64,000 bases of DNA from contig CAXIPT010000001.1 of assembly GCA_964030475.1 (NCBI GenBank), forward strand, positions 14,698,769 through 14,762,768. Reading direction: 5' to 3'. The first letter of the stretch is position 1. Each line of letters opens with the position of its first letter. Made by a program: the position numbers and the translations under genes. The notes under the pieces were generated by a model. That model was given only the letters and a program-made list of their open reading frames with translations, was not told where the DNA came from and made no database searches. This DNA is from Tethya wilhelma. Taxonomy: Eukaryota > Porifera > Demospongiae > Tethyida > Tethyidae. Shown here one piece after another: positions 44,199 to 63,338 of the stretch.

Positions 44199-44981
44199 AC
44201 AAGTACAGACCTATACTACAATGTGTTGTCTTTCTGTGCCCATAATAAGCAAACACAGCAACAAAAACATTGCCATCATAAATACATTATTACTAGCATT
44301 ACAAAATTGACACTACAGTATACACATCTTGGCATCCTGAAACCACAACCAGTCCCAACAACAACACATCCAAAGACACAATACAAGCCTCCTTCTACAA
44401 ACCACCCCACCCTGACCCAACCACCATCACCATCACCTACCTTTCCCAGAGGAGGGTGTACGTCGAAGAAGAACTTGCCCTGGATGTACCAGCTGGCATG
44501 CTTTCCGAAGTGAGTCTCGTCCCAGCTGTGATAGGGTAACACATAAGCAGAGCCATTTAATATTAAATGTGGGGTGAGATTTTAATGAGCAAATTATCAC
44601 TCTTGCCAACAAGAAGGTCATGGGATGCACCATCTACAACACCTCATAGGGGTACACAGGTATGTATGAATACTAAGATGCTATGCACACTTACGCTACA
44701 TGATGTGGTTCTGATATTCGATAGAGTCTGGTGATGATTGCAGCAACTGTCACCACTGCTAGCCCGAGGAAGAAGGGCCAATTTGAAGTATCAAGTGGGG
44801 AAGTGTATACCTGTGACTCATCAATAAATGTACTTCTTGTGTAGGAGAATTCACTGGCTCTCTTTTCGAGTGGTTCTAGTTCTGTGTCCTCCGACCTGGA
44901 AGATTCTGCTGCTGTCAGCAGTGATGGCTCATCTGGCGGCGAGTCAAGCGAAGGGGGAGGAGAGGAGGACATCTGGAGCAC
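18835..44981 (-). CDS. POMT2: Protein O-mannosyltransferase 2 (one exon not found)
   Basis: Recognised exons: 44981-44695, 44525-44441, 44154-44050, 43765-43548, 43420-43355, 43250-43157, 42914-42725, 42493-42381, 42229-42160, 42051-41979, 36969-36891, 36586-36435, 35295-35207, 34470-34394, 32616-32545, 31596-31546, 24752-24644, 19965-19851 and 18940-18835. All join in phase to 716 aa (human 750 aa). The protein is a multi-pass ER membrane enzyme that transfers mannose from dolichol-phosphate mannose to Ser/Thr, working with POMT1. Landmarks are [10 protein letters not shown] with the catalytic Asp-Glu pair, [27 protein letters not shown], the MIR-domain pieces [20 protein letters not shown] and [22 protein letters not shown], and the C-terminus [20 protein letters not shown]. 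Between exons 24752-24644 and 19965-19851 the family's loop with the PFFLMGR/HHY-type motif (about 45 residues) is absent. Confidence 0.92.
18941..19850. other. POMT2 last intron with CA repeat and 10-N gap
   Basis: Contains a CA microsatellite (about 19285-19345) and an assembly gap of ten Ns at 19357-19366. No other exon or gene was recognised. Confidence 0.7.
20590..22299 (+). CDS. HEATR6: HEAT-repeat protein fragment, HEATR6-like, partial at both ends
   Basis: Exons 20702-20755, 20915-21161, 21273-21349, 21451-21528, 21598-21651 and 21831-21998 join in phase into 226 codons. The upstream and downstream parts are missing. The peptide has armadillo/HEAT-type repeats: [53 protein letters not shown] and [17 protein letters not shown]. 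These resemble the C-terminal half of HEATR6. The fragment runs opposite to POMT2 and lies where a POMT2 exon is missing. It is bounded by assembly Ns at 20589 and 22300, so it is probably a misplaced contig rather than a nested gene. Confidence 0.7.
20757..20838. repeat. (AC)n microsatellite
   Basis: About 80 bp of CA with AAAC interruptions at the ends, in an intron of the HEATR6-like fragment. Confidence 0.95.
22088..22175. mobile_element. 88-bp MITE-like element with imperfect 9-bp target duplication
   Basis: The left end TAGCCTCATACCTAGG is an imperfect inverted copy of the right end (reverse complement TAGCCTCGTACCCAGG). The flanks are CTATATAGC (22079-22087) and CGATATAGC (22176-22184), an 8/9 match. 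Inside, about 26 bp containing AAGGTCAAAGGAGAGAGCC occurs twice in tandem. The size and duplication length resemble the element at 12974-13060, though the terminal sequence differs. Confidence 0.65.
22240..22299. repeat. (TC)n microsatellite ending in an N
   Basis: A pure TC run broken by an assembly N at 22300, the right edge of the HEATR6-like contig. Confidence 0.95.
22965..23056. repeat. (ACAT)n tetranucleotide repeat
   Basis: About 90 bp of ACAT units, starting with a few ACGT units and broken once by ATATGT. Confidence 0.95.
24457..24512. repeat. (AC)n microsatellite
   Basis: A CA run with one GACA interruption. Confidence 0.9.
26191..26252. repeat. 31-bp tandem repeat, two units
   Basis: Two adjacent units beginning CCTCGCTAGAAACAAAGTCA and CCTCGCTGGAAACAAAGTCA, differing at a few positions. 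They lie just upstream of the tRNA-like sequence and may belong to the same SINE. Confidence 0.7.
26344..26410 (+). repeat. tRNA-like sequence, probable tRNA-derived SINE
   Basis: GAGCTCAGTGGTAAGAGC matches an internal A box and D arm, and GGGTTCAAATCCC matches the B box with a 5-bp T stem. Between them TTCGA-CCAGAGT-TCGAA can form an anticodon-like arm. The expected acceptor stem does not pair and position 33 is not U, so it is not a working tRNA. A T run follows. A tRNA-derived SINE head or a tRNA pseudogene is the best reading. Confidence 0.6.
28031..30473. repeat. Exact 1221-bp direct duplication separated by a single N
   Basis: 28031-29251 reappears at 29253-30473 (offset 1222) with no difference seen, including all CA-microsatellite lengths. 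The only base between the copies is the N at 29252. Identical microsatellite lengths point to one locus assembled twice. Confidence 0.9.
31597..32544. other. POMT2 intron, nothing recognised
   Basis: About 950 bp with a short CA run near 31956-31985. No exon or element was recognised. Confidence 0.5.
32617..34393. other. POMT2 intron with GA and ACAT repeats
   Basis: Starts with a GA run interrupted by an N at 32640 and contains an ACAT tetranucleotide run at about 33207-33262. No exon was seen. Confidence 0.6.
33207..33262. repeat. (ACAT)n tetranucleotide repeat
   Basis: An almost pure ACAT run of about 55 bp. Confidence 0.95.
34482..34569. repeat. (GT)n microsatellite ending in an N
   Basis: 88 bp of pure GT, closed by an assembly N at 34570. 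A second, interrupted GT run lies at 34790-34852. Confidence 0.95.
35296..36434. other. POMT2 intron, nothing recognised
   Basis: About 1.1 kb. It has short imperfect repeats of TAGTATGCACA/TATGCTAGTATG around 35970-36025 and an ACACCACTATA pair near 35811-35830. No exon was seen. Confidence 0.5.
36970..37070. repeat. (GA)n microsatellite abutting a POMT2 splice acceptor
   Basis: About 100 bp of GA, which is CT on the POMT2 coding strand, ends two bases from exon 36969-36891. It therefore supplies the polypyrimidine tract of that acceptor. Confidence 0.9.
37071..41978. other. Largest plain POMT2 intron segment
   Basis: Nearly 5 kb with CA/CATA runs (38129-38190, 38774-38807), an assembly N at 39523 and no recognisable exon, transposase or RNA gene on either strand. 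Confidence 0.55.
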
Positions 44982-45084
44982 GTACTTGAATACTTCGTGA
45001 TTTTTGATTTTTGGACTGCTGTCAGTTTAATTGCGTTTGCAAAGGGTTAAAAAATTATCGGGTCAAAGGTCAACTATAGCAAGC
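44982..45084. promoter_or_regulatory. Head-to-head promoter region, POMT2/GSTZ1
   Basis: About 100 bp between the POMT2 start codon (minus) and the GSTZ1 start codon (plus). The tight divergent spacing suggests shared promoter elements. No specific motif was identified. Confidence 0.5.
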
Positions 45085-46353
45085 ATGGCATCAAAGGTGA
45101 GTCTTGAACTGTTACATTATACAATATTTTCAAGAGCTATACGAGTTCAAAGCAACTTAATCTAACCTAATGTTTTCACCAATGCAGCCTGTACTGTATT
45201 CCTATTTCAGGAGCTCATGTTCATGGAGAGTTAGAATTGGTATTATTTTTAGTATAATTTGTATCTGAATTGAAAATGGTAAACCTCTTCTCTTGTATAT
45301 TTTGCAAAGCTCTCCTATTGAAGGGGATTGATTATGAGTACAAAGCAGTGCACTTGCTTCAGGATGGTGGTCAACAGGTAAAGGGTCGACATTCCCATAT
45401 ACCCTTATCTGAGTAGTAGTGGTTCTCTAATAGTTTGCAGATACCTACAAACTAAAGAATCCTCAGTGTGAGGTGCCCTCATTGGAGATAGATGGGGCTG
45501 TAATGACCCAGTCAGTAAGTCTTTCTGTAGATTATCGTTGGGTATCCCATGTGTGGACAAACAAGTGAAGTCTCTTTGTTTCCTCTACTCTAGCTCTCTA
45601 TCATTGAGTATCTTGATGAGACGAGAGGTCCTCCATTTCTCCTTCCAAAGGACGATCCTATCAAGAGGCAACAGGTTCGTTCTCCAGTTCATTCCAGCAT
45701 CCTATCCTCATGCATTAAGGCATCACCTAACAGTTACTTATTTCCTTGTAAGGTTCGTGCTGTATCAGACTGCATTGCAAGTGGAATACAGCCAATTCAG
45801 GTATAGCATTGTGTGTGTCTTACAGTCATTACATCTTTGAGGTCAATAATAGGTGACACTGACATGATGGTTTTTGTTTAGAACCTTCGAGTGCTCAAGT
45901 ATGTTGGAAGTGAGAAGAAGGCCGAATGGGGCAAGTACTGGATTGAACAAGGCTTTAATGGTGAGCTAAGTTGATGTGTAACGAGTCAGTACAATCATGG
46001 CATGTATGATCCATAGGGTGTTTTTGGCACAATAATTTTTGTAGGCCTTGAAAAACTCTTGTTGAAGACTTCTGGAAAGTACTGTGTTGGAGATGAGGTA
46101 TACTTTCTCTTGCACATGCATATAATAATAAATTGTATCCATCTTTATTTCCTCGATGCATGCACAGGTCACGATGGCTGACTGCTGTTTAGTTCCTCAA
46201 ATACACAATGCCAACCGGTTCAAGGTTGATGTAGCCGCCTACCCTACCATCAATAGGATACATGAGGCTCTGATGGAATTGGATGCCTTCAAGAAGGCTC
46301 ACCCCTTCCAACAGCCAGACTGTCCTCCTGAACTTAAGGATGCAAAGAACTAA
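45085..46353 (+). CDS. GSTZ1: Maleylacetoacetate isomerase / glutathione S-transferase zeta
   Basis: Nine exons: 45085-45096, 45188-45239, 45310-45377, 45434-45514, 45594-45674, 45753-45800, 45882-45960, 46045-46097 and 46168-46353. They total 660 nt and 219 aa (human 216 aa). The catalytic signature SSCSWRVRIALLLKGIDYEY lies near residue 12. The N-terminal thioredoxin-like fold continues through NPQCEVPSLEIDG and SLSIIEYLDETRG (its QS-I glutathione-binding step), and the helical C-terminal domain carries CVGDEVTMADCCLVPQIHNA. It isomerises maleylacetoacetate in phenylalanine/tyrosine breakdown, using glutathione. Partial broken copies of its exons lie downstream at 46744-47095 and 50287-50435. 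Confidence 0.95.
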
Positions 46354-46743
46354 TGAAAGAGACTTGAATATGTTTTTGTTTTTTTTTGTTAACTTTTTTT
46401 GTACAGTAGTGACATAATTAATTTCAATCTCGTGTATTTTCATTAGGTAAAAAAGGGTGTGCTTATATAATTATTTTGAGCATGACTGCCTGCAGGGTAC
46501 GTAGGTGATGTGACCTATAGCTAGCTACACCAGTAATTGGTATTAAGGTCAATAATAATTATTGTAATTGACATTTCCTTGCCTATGCTACATTGAACTC
46601 TTCATTCACTTACCAATTCTAACTCGAAATGAACACGAGCTCCAGAAAAAGGAATAGAGCACAGGCTGTCATGATGTGGTATTTCATAAACTATGTATTA
46701 TAAAGTGTATGCAATTGTTTGTTTTCTTCAATCTCTGCTCTAG

Positions 46744-47095
46744 CTCTTCTATCATTGAGTATCTTAATGAGACGAGAGGTCCTCTATTTCTCCTTCCAAA
46801 GGACGATCCTATCAAGAGGCAGCAGGTTTGAAATTATTTATTCAGTTGTGATAAAATTTCATCTTTTTTTTTTTTACTTTTCCTTCAGCCCCTCCAGGTA
46901 TATAGTATGCATGCCATAATATTTGTGACTTTATGTGATGCATGCATGTAGATTGGATTATATACCACTACTCACACATGCTTCATTTATTCCACACACA
47001 GGTCAATTGCGGTCTAGTTCCACAAATATTCAATACAAAGCATCGTTTCATGTTTTACGAATTGGATCTCCTCCTGAACTTAGAAATATAAAATG
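46744..47095 (+). pseudogene. GSTZ1 pseudogene fragment 1
   Basis: 46744-46825 copies GSTZ1 exon 5 (IIEYLDETRGP region) with one inserted base that shifts the frame, still bordered by an AG and a GT. From about 47002 to 47095 a shrunken copy of the last exon follows a CACAG acceptor. It keeps the start (words like CTAGTTCCACAAAT) and the end (CTCCTGAACTTAGAAAT) but lacks the middle. It cannot encode a working enzyme. It lies 178 bp upstream of prostaglandin-reductase copy A. Confidence 0.85.
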
Positions 47096-47272
47096 AAACT
47101 TATTTGTCACTTATTATTATTATTACATTTGCTGTTATTAGTTGTTAGTTGTTTAATGAAACTTATTAGTTTGTTTGCATGTTTTGTACATGTAGTACTT
47201 TGTTTCATTATTGTGGTTATGTTCGAGCAGCCACACCACGCCTTACTCCACGTCAGCAATAATTTAAGAGCA

Positions 47273-49750
<2,478 letters not shown>

Positions 49751-50286
49751 CCATTCAACCTATCAAACACAGTTATTTATATTTTTCTAATGTTGGTTGT
49801 TATTACCAAGAATATTGTACTCTGGTTATTACTAAGTTAGCAAGTAAAGAAAAAACACATTGGAAATGTAATGAGACACAGGAGTGGCTAAAATCATAAA
49901 GAGAAAGCAAACAAGATGGAATGGCTGTTAGAATGAGTAAAGAATCCTTTTGTGGGGTGCATGTACTGCTCTTTTGCCTGTTGAGTCTCTCATGTTGCCC
50001 ACAAGAAAAATTCCTTACACATTGTAACAACCATTCCATTTTGTTTGCTTTCTTTTTACAATTTAGCCATTCTGAGTCTCGTTACATTTCTATTGTTTTT
50101 TTTTTACTTGTTTGTTCTCATTTTTTCAGAATTCTATGAATCATATTAATTTTATGTGTGTATGCCAGTTACTCATAATTTGTGTAGCCTGAGTGCTTGA
50201 TATGGCTGATGTGAAACACATCTCAGGCTAGCATCATGATAAGATTTATTTGCCTTGTTGTAAGTCCCTCATGATTATGCAAAGAC

Positions 50287-50435
50287 ATCGTTTCAAGGTT
50301 GATGTAGCTGCCTACCCTACCATCAGTAGATTGTATGAAGCTCTATTGGAATATTGGATGCCTTCAAGAAGGCTCATCCTTCTCAGCAACCAGACTGTCC
50401 TCCTAAACTTAGAAATGTAAAAAAAATTAATGAAA
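50287..50435 (+). pseudogene. GSTZ1 pseudogene fragment 2 (last exon)
   Basis: A near-complete copy of the second half of the GSTZ1 terminal exon, including the equivalent of VDVAAYPTI. A 2-bp insertion in GGAATATTGGATGCC breaks the frame, and the ending matches pseudogene fragment 1 (ACTTAGAAATGTAAA) more than GSTZ1. It lies 150 bp before prostaglandin-reductase copy B, the same arrangement as fragment 1 and copy A. Confidence 0.85.
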
Positions 50436-50584
50436 CTTTTTGTGTGTCTTGTTATTGTGGTTAATTGTATCATTATTATGGTTAAACTGCTATATTCAGC
50501 CACACCTACACCTTGCTCCACGTCAGCAATAATTTACAAATATAATTAGCTCTTATCTTGCCAGTGTTTCAGCAGTGCACAGCA

Positions 50585-52439
<1,855 letters not shown>

Positions 52440-52572
52440 CCATAGATTATCTATGGCTTGACCATTCAACCTATTAAACTCAAAAAAACATATAGTTATT
52501 ACTAATTTTGGTTATTGATACTATTTTTAGTTAATTAAATTATAGTTAATAAACCATTATCTATACACGTCA

Positions 52573-52666
52573 GCGTTTGCCTTTGCAAGTAAGTCGCATA
52601 AGCTGTGAGTTGCCAACGGTTAACAACTCCTCTCCTCTGGATTTATCTACAACAGCCTGTTAACAG
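52573..52666 (+). other. Likely 5' UTR exon of copy C
   Basis: The stretch containing TTTGCCTTTGCAAGT and GCCAACGGTTAACAAC ends at a GTAAGT donor and reappears upstream of copy D (about 55673-55754, also ending in GTAAGT). Conservation of a non-coding block plus donor at both loci suggests a spliced 5' leader. Copies A and B have a different upstream sequence. Confidence 0.5.
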
Positions 52667-52806
52667 GTAAGTTTTTTCACTTTGTGTACATAATGTGTGA
52701 TCAGCATGAATTCTTCGCGCACATGTATGACCTCACAGCTAGTCTCTGTGGTGGTGAGATGTACAGACAGTGGCTTTATAAAGTGAATCAATTCATATAG
52801 ATCAAT

Positions 52807-54635
<1,829 letters not shown>

Positions 54636-55427
54636 ACCATGGGTAGTACCCTTTGTTTAACCAGAATATAATTATTTTTTATTTATATATTATAGTGAGC
54701 ATGTTTTTCTTATTAATCTTATATTGATCGGCCATCATGTGGTAGTGATTGCATGATTGATTTTCATGAGTGTAGCCTGCATGAAAGCAAGATTCCATCA
54801 GGTAGCGCTAATACTAGTAGAACACAAGCTAGAGTGTAATTGAGACTTAATCACTAATCTTACAAGCTTTAATTCCTGACAAGCACATTTTTTTATATTT
54901 AAAGATTCAGAATTGGTTTTGTATACGGGTGTGCAACTCAAATACAGCTATATATCTCAAGTTATCTTATTGGTTGAAAACATGTTTCATTACTTAATTG
55001 TAAGTATAGTAGTAATGTAGCTAATCTAGTAGCTTGTTGGTTGAAAAGCTTGCTGGATTACTTGATTTGTGAGGGTTAACAGATGTAATAATTATTGTAG
55101 TAATACCACAAAAGTAACACACGTTTACATAGCAGGTTACTGATCAGTGCGAGAAGATCTATACCCAAATTATGTTACTGGTCATCCTCACATAATAAAA
55201 GATATTTGCTGACTTATTATTATAATGCTCTTCGAATTATTGTAGTTTGCCCTGCATAATTATAGTTACAAATTTTGCCAGTTGTAGTAATATGTAGCTG
55301 CACTAGGATTTCACTTTTGGATTTCACTTTTGGTGATGGATGATCAAGCACCAACAATGTCTAAAGAGGTAAGTTGTTTACTTATGCTCATGACAAAATT
55401 AACAATTATAATCATGCAAGGTAGTAT
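54636..55427. other. Intergenic DNA between copies C and D
   Basis: AT-rich. A short open stretch ATGGATGATCAAGCACC at 55336 runs to a GTAAGT donor at 55369 and might be a remnant first exon. The word GGATTTCACTTTT is duplicated just upstream. Nothing else was recognised. Confidence 0.4.
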
Positions 55428-55514
55428 GATGTGACTGATGCCTTTGACAACATTTTTGATGCTTTCCTTGGTCTCTTCAGAGGAGATAAAAGGCTGCATG
55501 TCGTCAAAGCTTAA
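55428..55514 (+). pseudogene. Stray terminal-exon fragment of a prostaglandin reductase
   Basis: About 87 bp match the last coding exon of copies A-D (VTDGFDNMFDAFLGLFRGD region), with an internal change in GATAAAAGGCTGCATGTC and stop TAA instead of TGA. It has no upstream exons, so it is a remnant of a lost copy or of unequal recombination between C and D. Confidence 0.8.
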
Positions 55515-55963
55515 ACATTCAACCTATATATCAAATTCAAAAAAAAAGTTATTAATATACTTATTTTAATTTTTTTCAATACTGGTATATATGTTATTAT
55601 TCATGGTTGTTATTGATACTTAAGTTAATTAAATTATGGTTAAATAGTTTGCAGCTATATACTAGGCGTTACGTAGCATTTGCCTTTGCAAGTCAAAATT
55701 TTGCAGCAAGTTGTCAACGGTTTACAACCCTCCTGTTTTATCTAGTCTGAATTGGTAAGTTTCTTCATATTATAGCTAACTACGGTTTCACTTTGTGTCT
55801 ATGGTATCAGTAATGCATGGTTTGGCAAAATTTCGTGCGCACATGTATGATCTCACAGCTAGTCTCTGCAGTGAATCTGGAATATATATTATCTATGATT
55901 TGCCTTCTGTTCCCGTCAGTGGCTTCACAAAGTCATGGATATTATTCATGCAGATCAATAATT

Positions 55964-57977
<2,014 letters not shown>

Positions 57978-58883
57978 AGAATATCATAAGTAACTGTTGT
58001 ACTGGCTAAAGACATATCTAGTATTGGCACATGTGTGATGTAGCATATAGCATTGCTATAAGTTTGACAATTATTATCAATCAACCCTGTACCAAAGTAC
58101 CCTCTCTGGGCTAATCATTTTGAGGTCATGTGTGGAGCAGGCACAGATATACATATGATTATTATCTGCTTGAGGCTTTATTGTTTGTTTAATTGACCTA
58201 TCAGTTTCAGGGAGTAAACATGTGCACTTCAGCCAAGGGCATCACTTCACATGCTTATAACAACATGCCTAAAATAGTATGAGGTGAGATGGTCATGAGT
58301 TGCAGCAGATTTTCAACAAGGCTATGAACTAGTCTGGACTCTGTACATAAAAAAAAATGTTTTGGTTTTTGAAGTTTCAAACACATTCTTGCTTACTTGT
58401 GCAACTTTATTCTGTTGGGAGTCAGAAGGCAAAGAATAATATATCCATCTTGTTTGTATACAGGATAATTATGTATTTACGTAACATAGCTGGTTGTTGC
58501 ATGGACATATTATTATCATAGACAAAGTGGTACGCATAAACAATTATTAGCAGAACATCGTATGATGGGAAAATTATTACTCATTTCCAACACATTGTAA
58601 AAACATGTACTTTTAAAAAAATGTCGGTACAATAAAGTAGAAGATATACAGAGATAGGATACCATAAACCTTGCAATAATACCATGGCTAGTCTTATCAG
58701 TAGATAACACACACTGAGGGACAAACCAAAAACAAAACACACAACACGAAAATATTCCTTCTTCTTACTTTTACTTACGACACAAAACAAGCAAGTGCAT
58801 GAAGCAACACATAATTATTGCAAAACGGTTGGTGAATGTGCACATTGTGGTTCATACTTGACATTGCTGTGGCCGTAAAACCT
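57978..58883. other. Convergent spacer, nothing recognised
   Basis: About 900 bp between the stop codons of copy D and the LC3 gene. AT-rich; presumably both 3' UTRs. No gene or repeat was recognised. Confidence 0.5.
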
Positions 58884-61170
<2,287 letters not shown>

Positions 61171-61389
61171 GGTTGTGCCTTTGTGACTTTAGAGCAATGG
61201 AAAATCAACACTGGGCTGATAGTCGAGTCACCTTATTTATTCATTACGTATAATGACATCATAGGCGTGAACTGTAGACATGTCACATGTCACAATGCAA
61301 CATGCGTGTGTACTACATGCGTTGTGTATTATGCGCATGCGTATAAAATTAGCGGGCTATTCAAACATTAATTTTGATGATAAAACCAA

Positions 61390-63150
61390 CTAAGCAAAAT
61401 TTTCTTCAAGCAGTTTTTCTGCAGTTCTTCTTGCCTATAAATCAATGACATAAGTGAAGGGTGTTTATAGTAAAAGAAAATACTCACATGTTCATCAAGA
61501 GTGCTACCAGAGTGCTGAAAGTCAGCAAATCTGTTCAACCACTTTCTTGCTTCTTCTTTTTGATTTATGTAGAGGTAGCATTTGGCCAAACACAACCAAT
61601 TAGTGGCAAAAGGTTTGACACTTACTGTAAGTAAAATAATTATACACTATATCTCAGCATAAGCCCAATGCCAATCAACTACACTTTACCTTCTTCTGCC
61701 TTCAGTAAGAATGGGAGTCCATCTTCAATCTTAACACTAAGACCAGACAAGTAGGAGAAGAGGGTTCTTTCATAAAATGGCCTATCAAGTACATTGAAAT
61801 GCCTGCATGACAAAGACACACAGTCATAATAATACAGTGGTGCAGTTGGAAGATCCAAGATAACCTTGACTGCCCAGGCCAGCTTCACAAAATGAGGGCC
61901 TGGGAAGAGGGCTACTTCAATTTTAACCATAGATACATGAAAAGAGGGACCGGACCTTCTTTTCGTATATCTGTTTTAACATAGTTATTTTATAGATGCT
62001 GTGCAGTATGTGTGGGCCAGTTTCATGTTGAGTACAGCTGCTACTTTGATGATTTTTGTTACTATTTCTGCATGTTTACTCATTATGATGGGACATTTGG
62101 CTCAGTAGTTTGCATGCAATAATGTAAACATGTCCACTAGCATAGATCAACAAACATGTGCACAACGTGGTGCTAGCTGCATAAGCTGTTTACAATATCG
62201 TAGTGGATAATGTATACAGTGTGCATATATGATACCGTGTAATGTCATAGTGAAATCAACATTATGAACATAATTATACCAAGCTCCTAAAGAATGCCAT
62301 GCTTCACAGTCACTTGGGTTCAATTCAGTAGCCAACTGCATGTACAAAGTTAAATGTGAATCATGTTAGAATGGCCTCCTATGTGCATCTATGTGAATAT
62401 AATTATGACTAATGACATACCTTAAAATTATCTCGACAAGATATGCATTTCTGAATATTTCCTAATTGTAAGGGGTTTAGTTCAAGCTCATAGCCACGAA
62501 GACATCCAAGCCACTGCAAGTGAGATGTATTTGTATGCATACACATAAGACATTGGCACACCATATATACACACAGTGCTTTATTTGATCAGGAACATGA
62601 CACTGTTCAGCAATTGTTTGATCTACACTTGTAGAGCCAAAACTAGCAAAAGGAAGTTTAACCACACTTGTTGTCACACCATGTGCAAGTAAATAGTAAA
62701 TGTAGCAAACCACACTGGACAATGAATCAGTCTGGTATTTAGAGTATATATTGGCATGGGATACAGCATTGCTATATAAACATATACAGCATTAACCTCA
62801 TTTAAGTAAAAGTCTCAAACACAATGCACAGACAGTAACATGCAGTCAGTGGGCATAAAGCTTACATGTAAAATGTGTGAACTTTTGTCATTCATTTTAA
62901 ATGCACGTTCCAATGCTTCCAGTCCACTTTGTACAACTTCAATCCTACTCTGTTTGTCATCAACTAAAAACTTGTACATTACAGCACAAGCCCTTCCAAA
63001 TCTCCACAGAATATCAGGATCCTGTACACTTTTTACAAATGAGCTGAGATATTCATACACCACGTCCACGCCTCTACTGTAAAACAGCTCATCAGCATGT
63101 TCAATAATCGATTCATTGCTGGAGAGGTCACTCTGTGTGTTTTTATCCAT
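61390..63150 (-). CDS. RMDN-like TPR protein (regulator of microtubule dynamics family)
   Basis: The six exons, 63150-62866, 62513-62421, 62335-62280, 61802-61690, 61624-61488 and 61434-61390, are in continuous phase and give 729 nt and 242 aa. The protein has helical TPR-like units: HADELFYSRGVDVVYEYLSS, DILWRFGRACAVMY, ALERAFKMND, MATELNPSDCEAWHSLGAW-like and WLCLAKCYLYINQKEEARKW. The motif ELNPSDxxxWHxLG and the WR.gRA segment match RMDN1/RMDN3 (FAM82). There is no N-terminal membrane segment, unlike RMDN3. RMDN proteins have been linked to microtubules and to ER-mitochondria contacts; the role here is inferred only from family. The gene starts 188 bp from MNAT1 on the opposite strand. Confidence 0.72.
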
Positions 63151-63338
63151 CCTTTGACGATTCCTCGGCTATATCTACGTGTGATAAACGATCTTGAAAT
63201 GTTCAGCTGCCAAAATTAACACTTTCGACGAGGAGCTAAAAACCACAAGAAAGGATTGCACTTTTGTGTATTTAAAGATACTAGCTCCACCCATTTCAAT
63301 TTCCGGAAATTAGCAAATTCATCAGCGCCAGCATCATC
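63151..63338. promoter_or_regulatory. Head-to-head promoter region, RMDN-like/MNAT1
   Basis: 188 bp between two divergent start codons. It contains a TTTCCGGAAAT word at about 63300-63310, an ETS-like palindrome. A bidirectional promoter is likely. Confidence 0.5.

Noticed and set aside
50185..50230. Short inverted ends TAGCCTGAG/CTCAGGCTA
   Set aside because: Only 9 bp and without matching flanks; could be chance.
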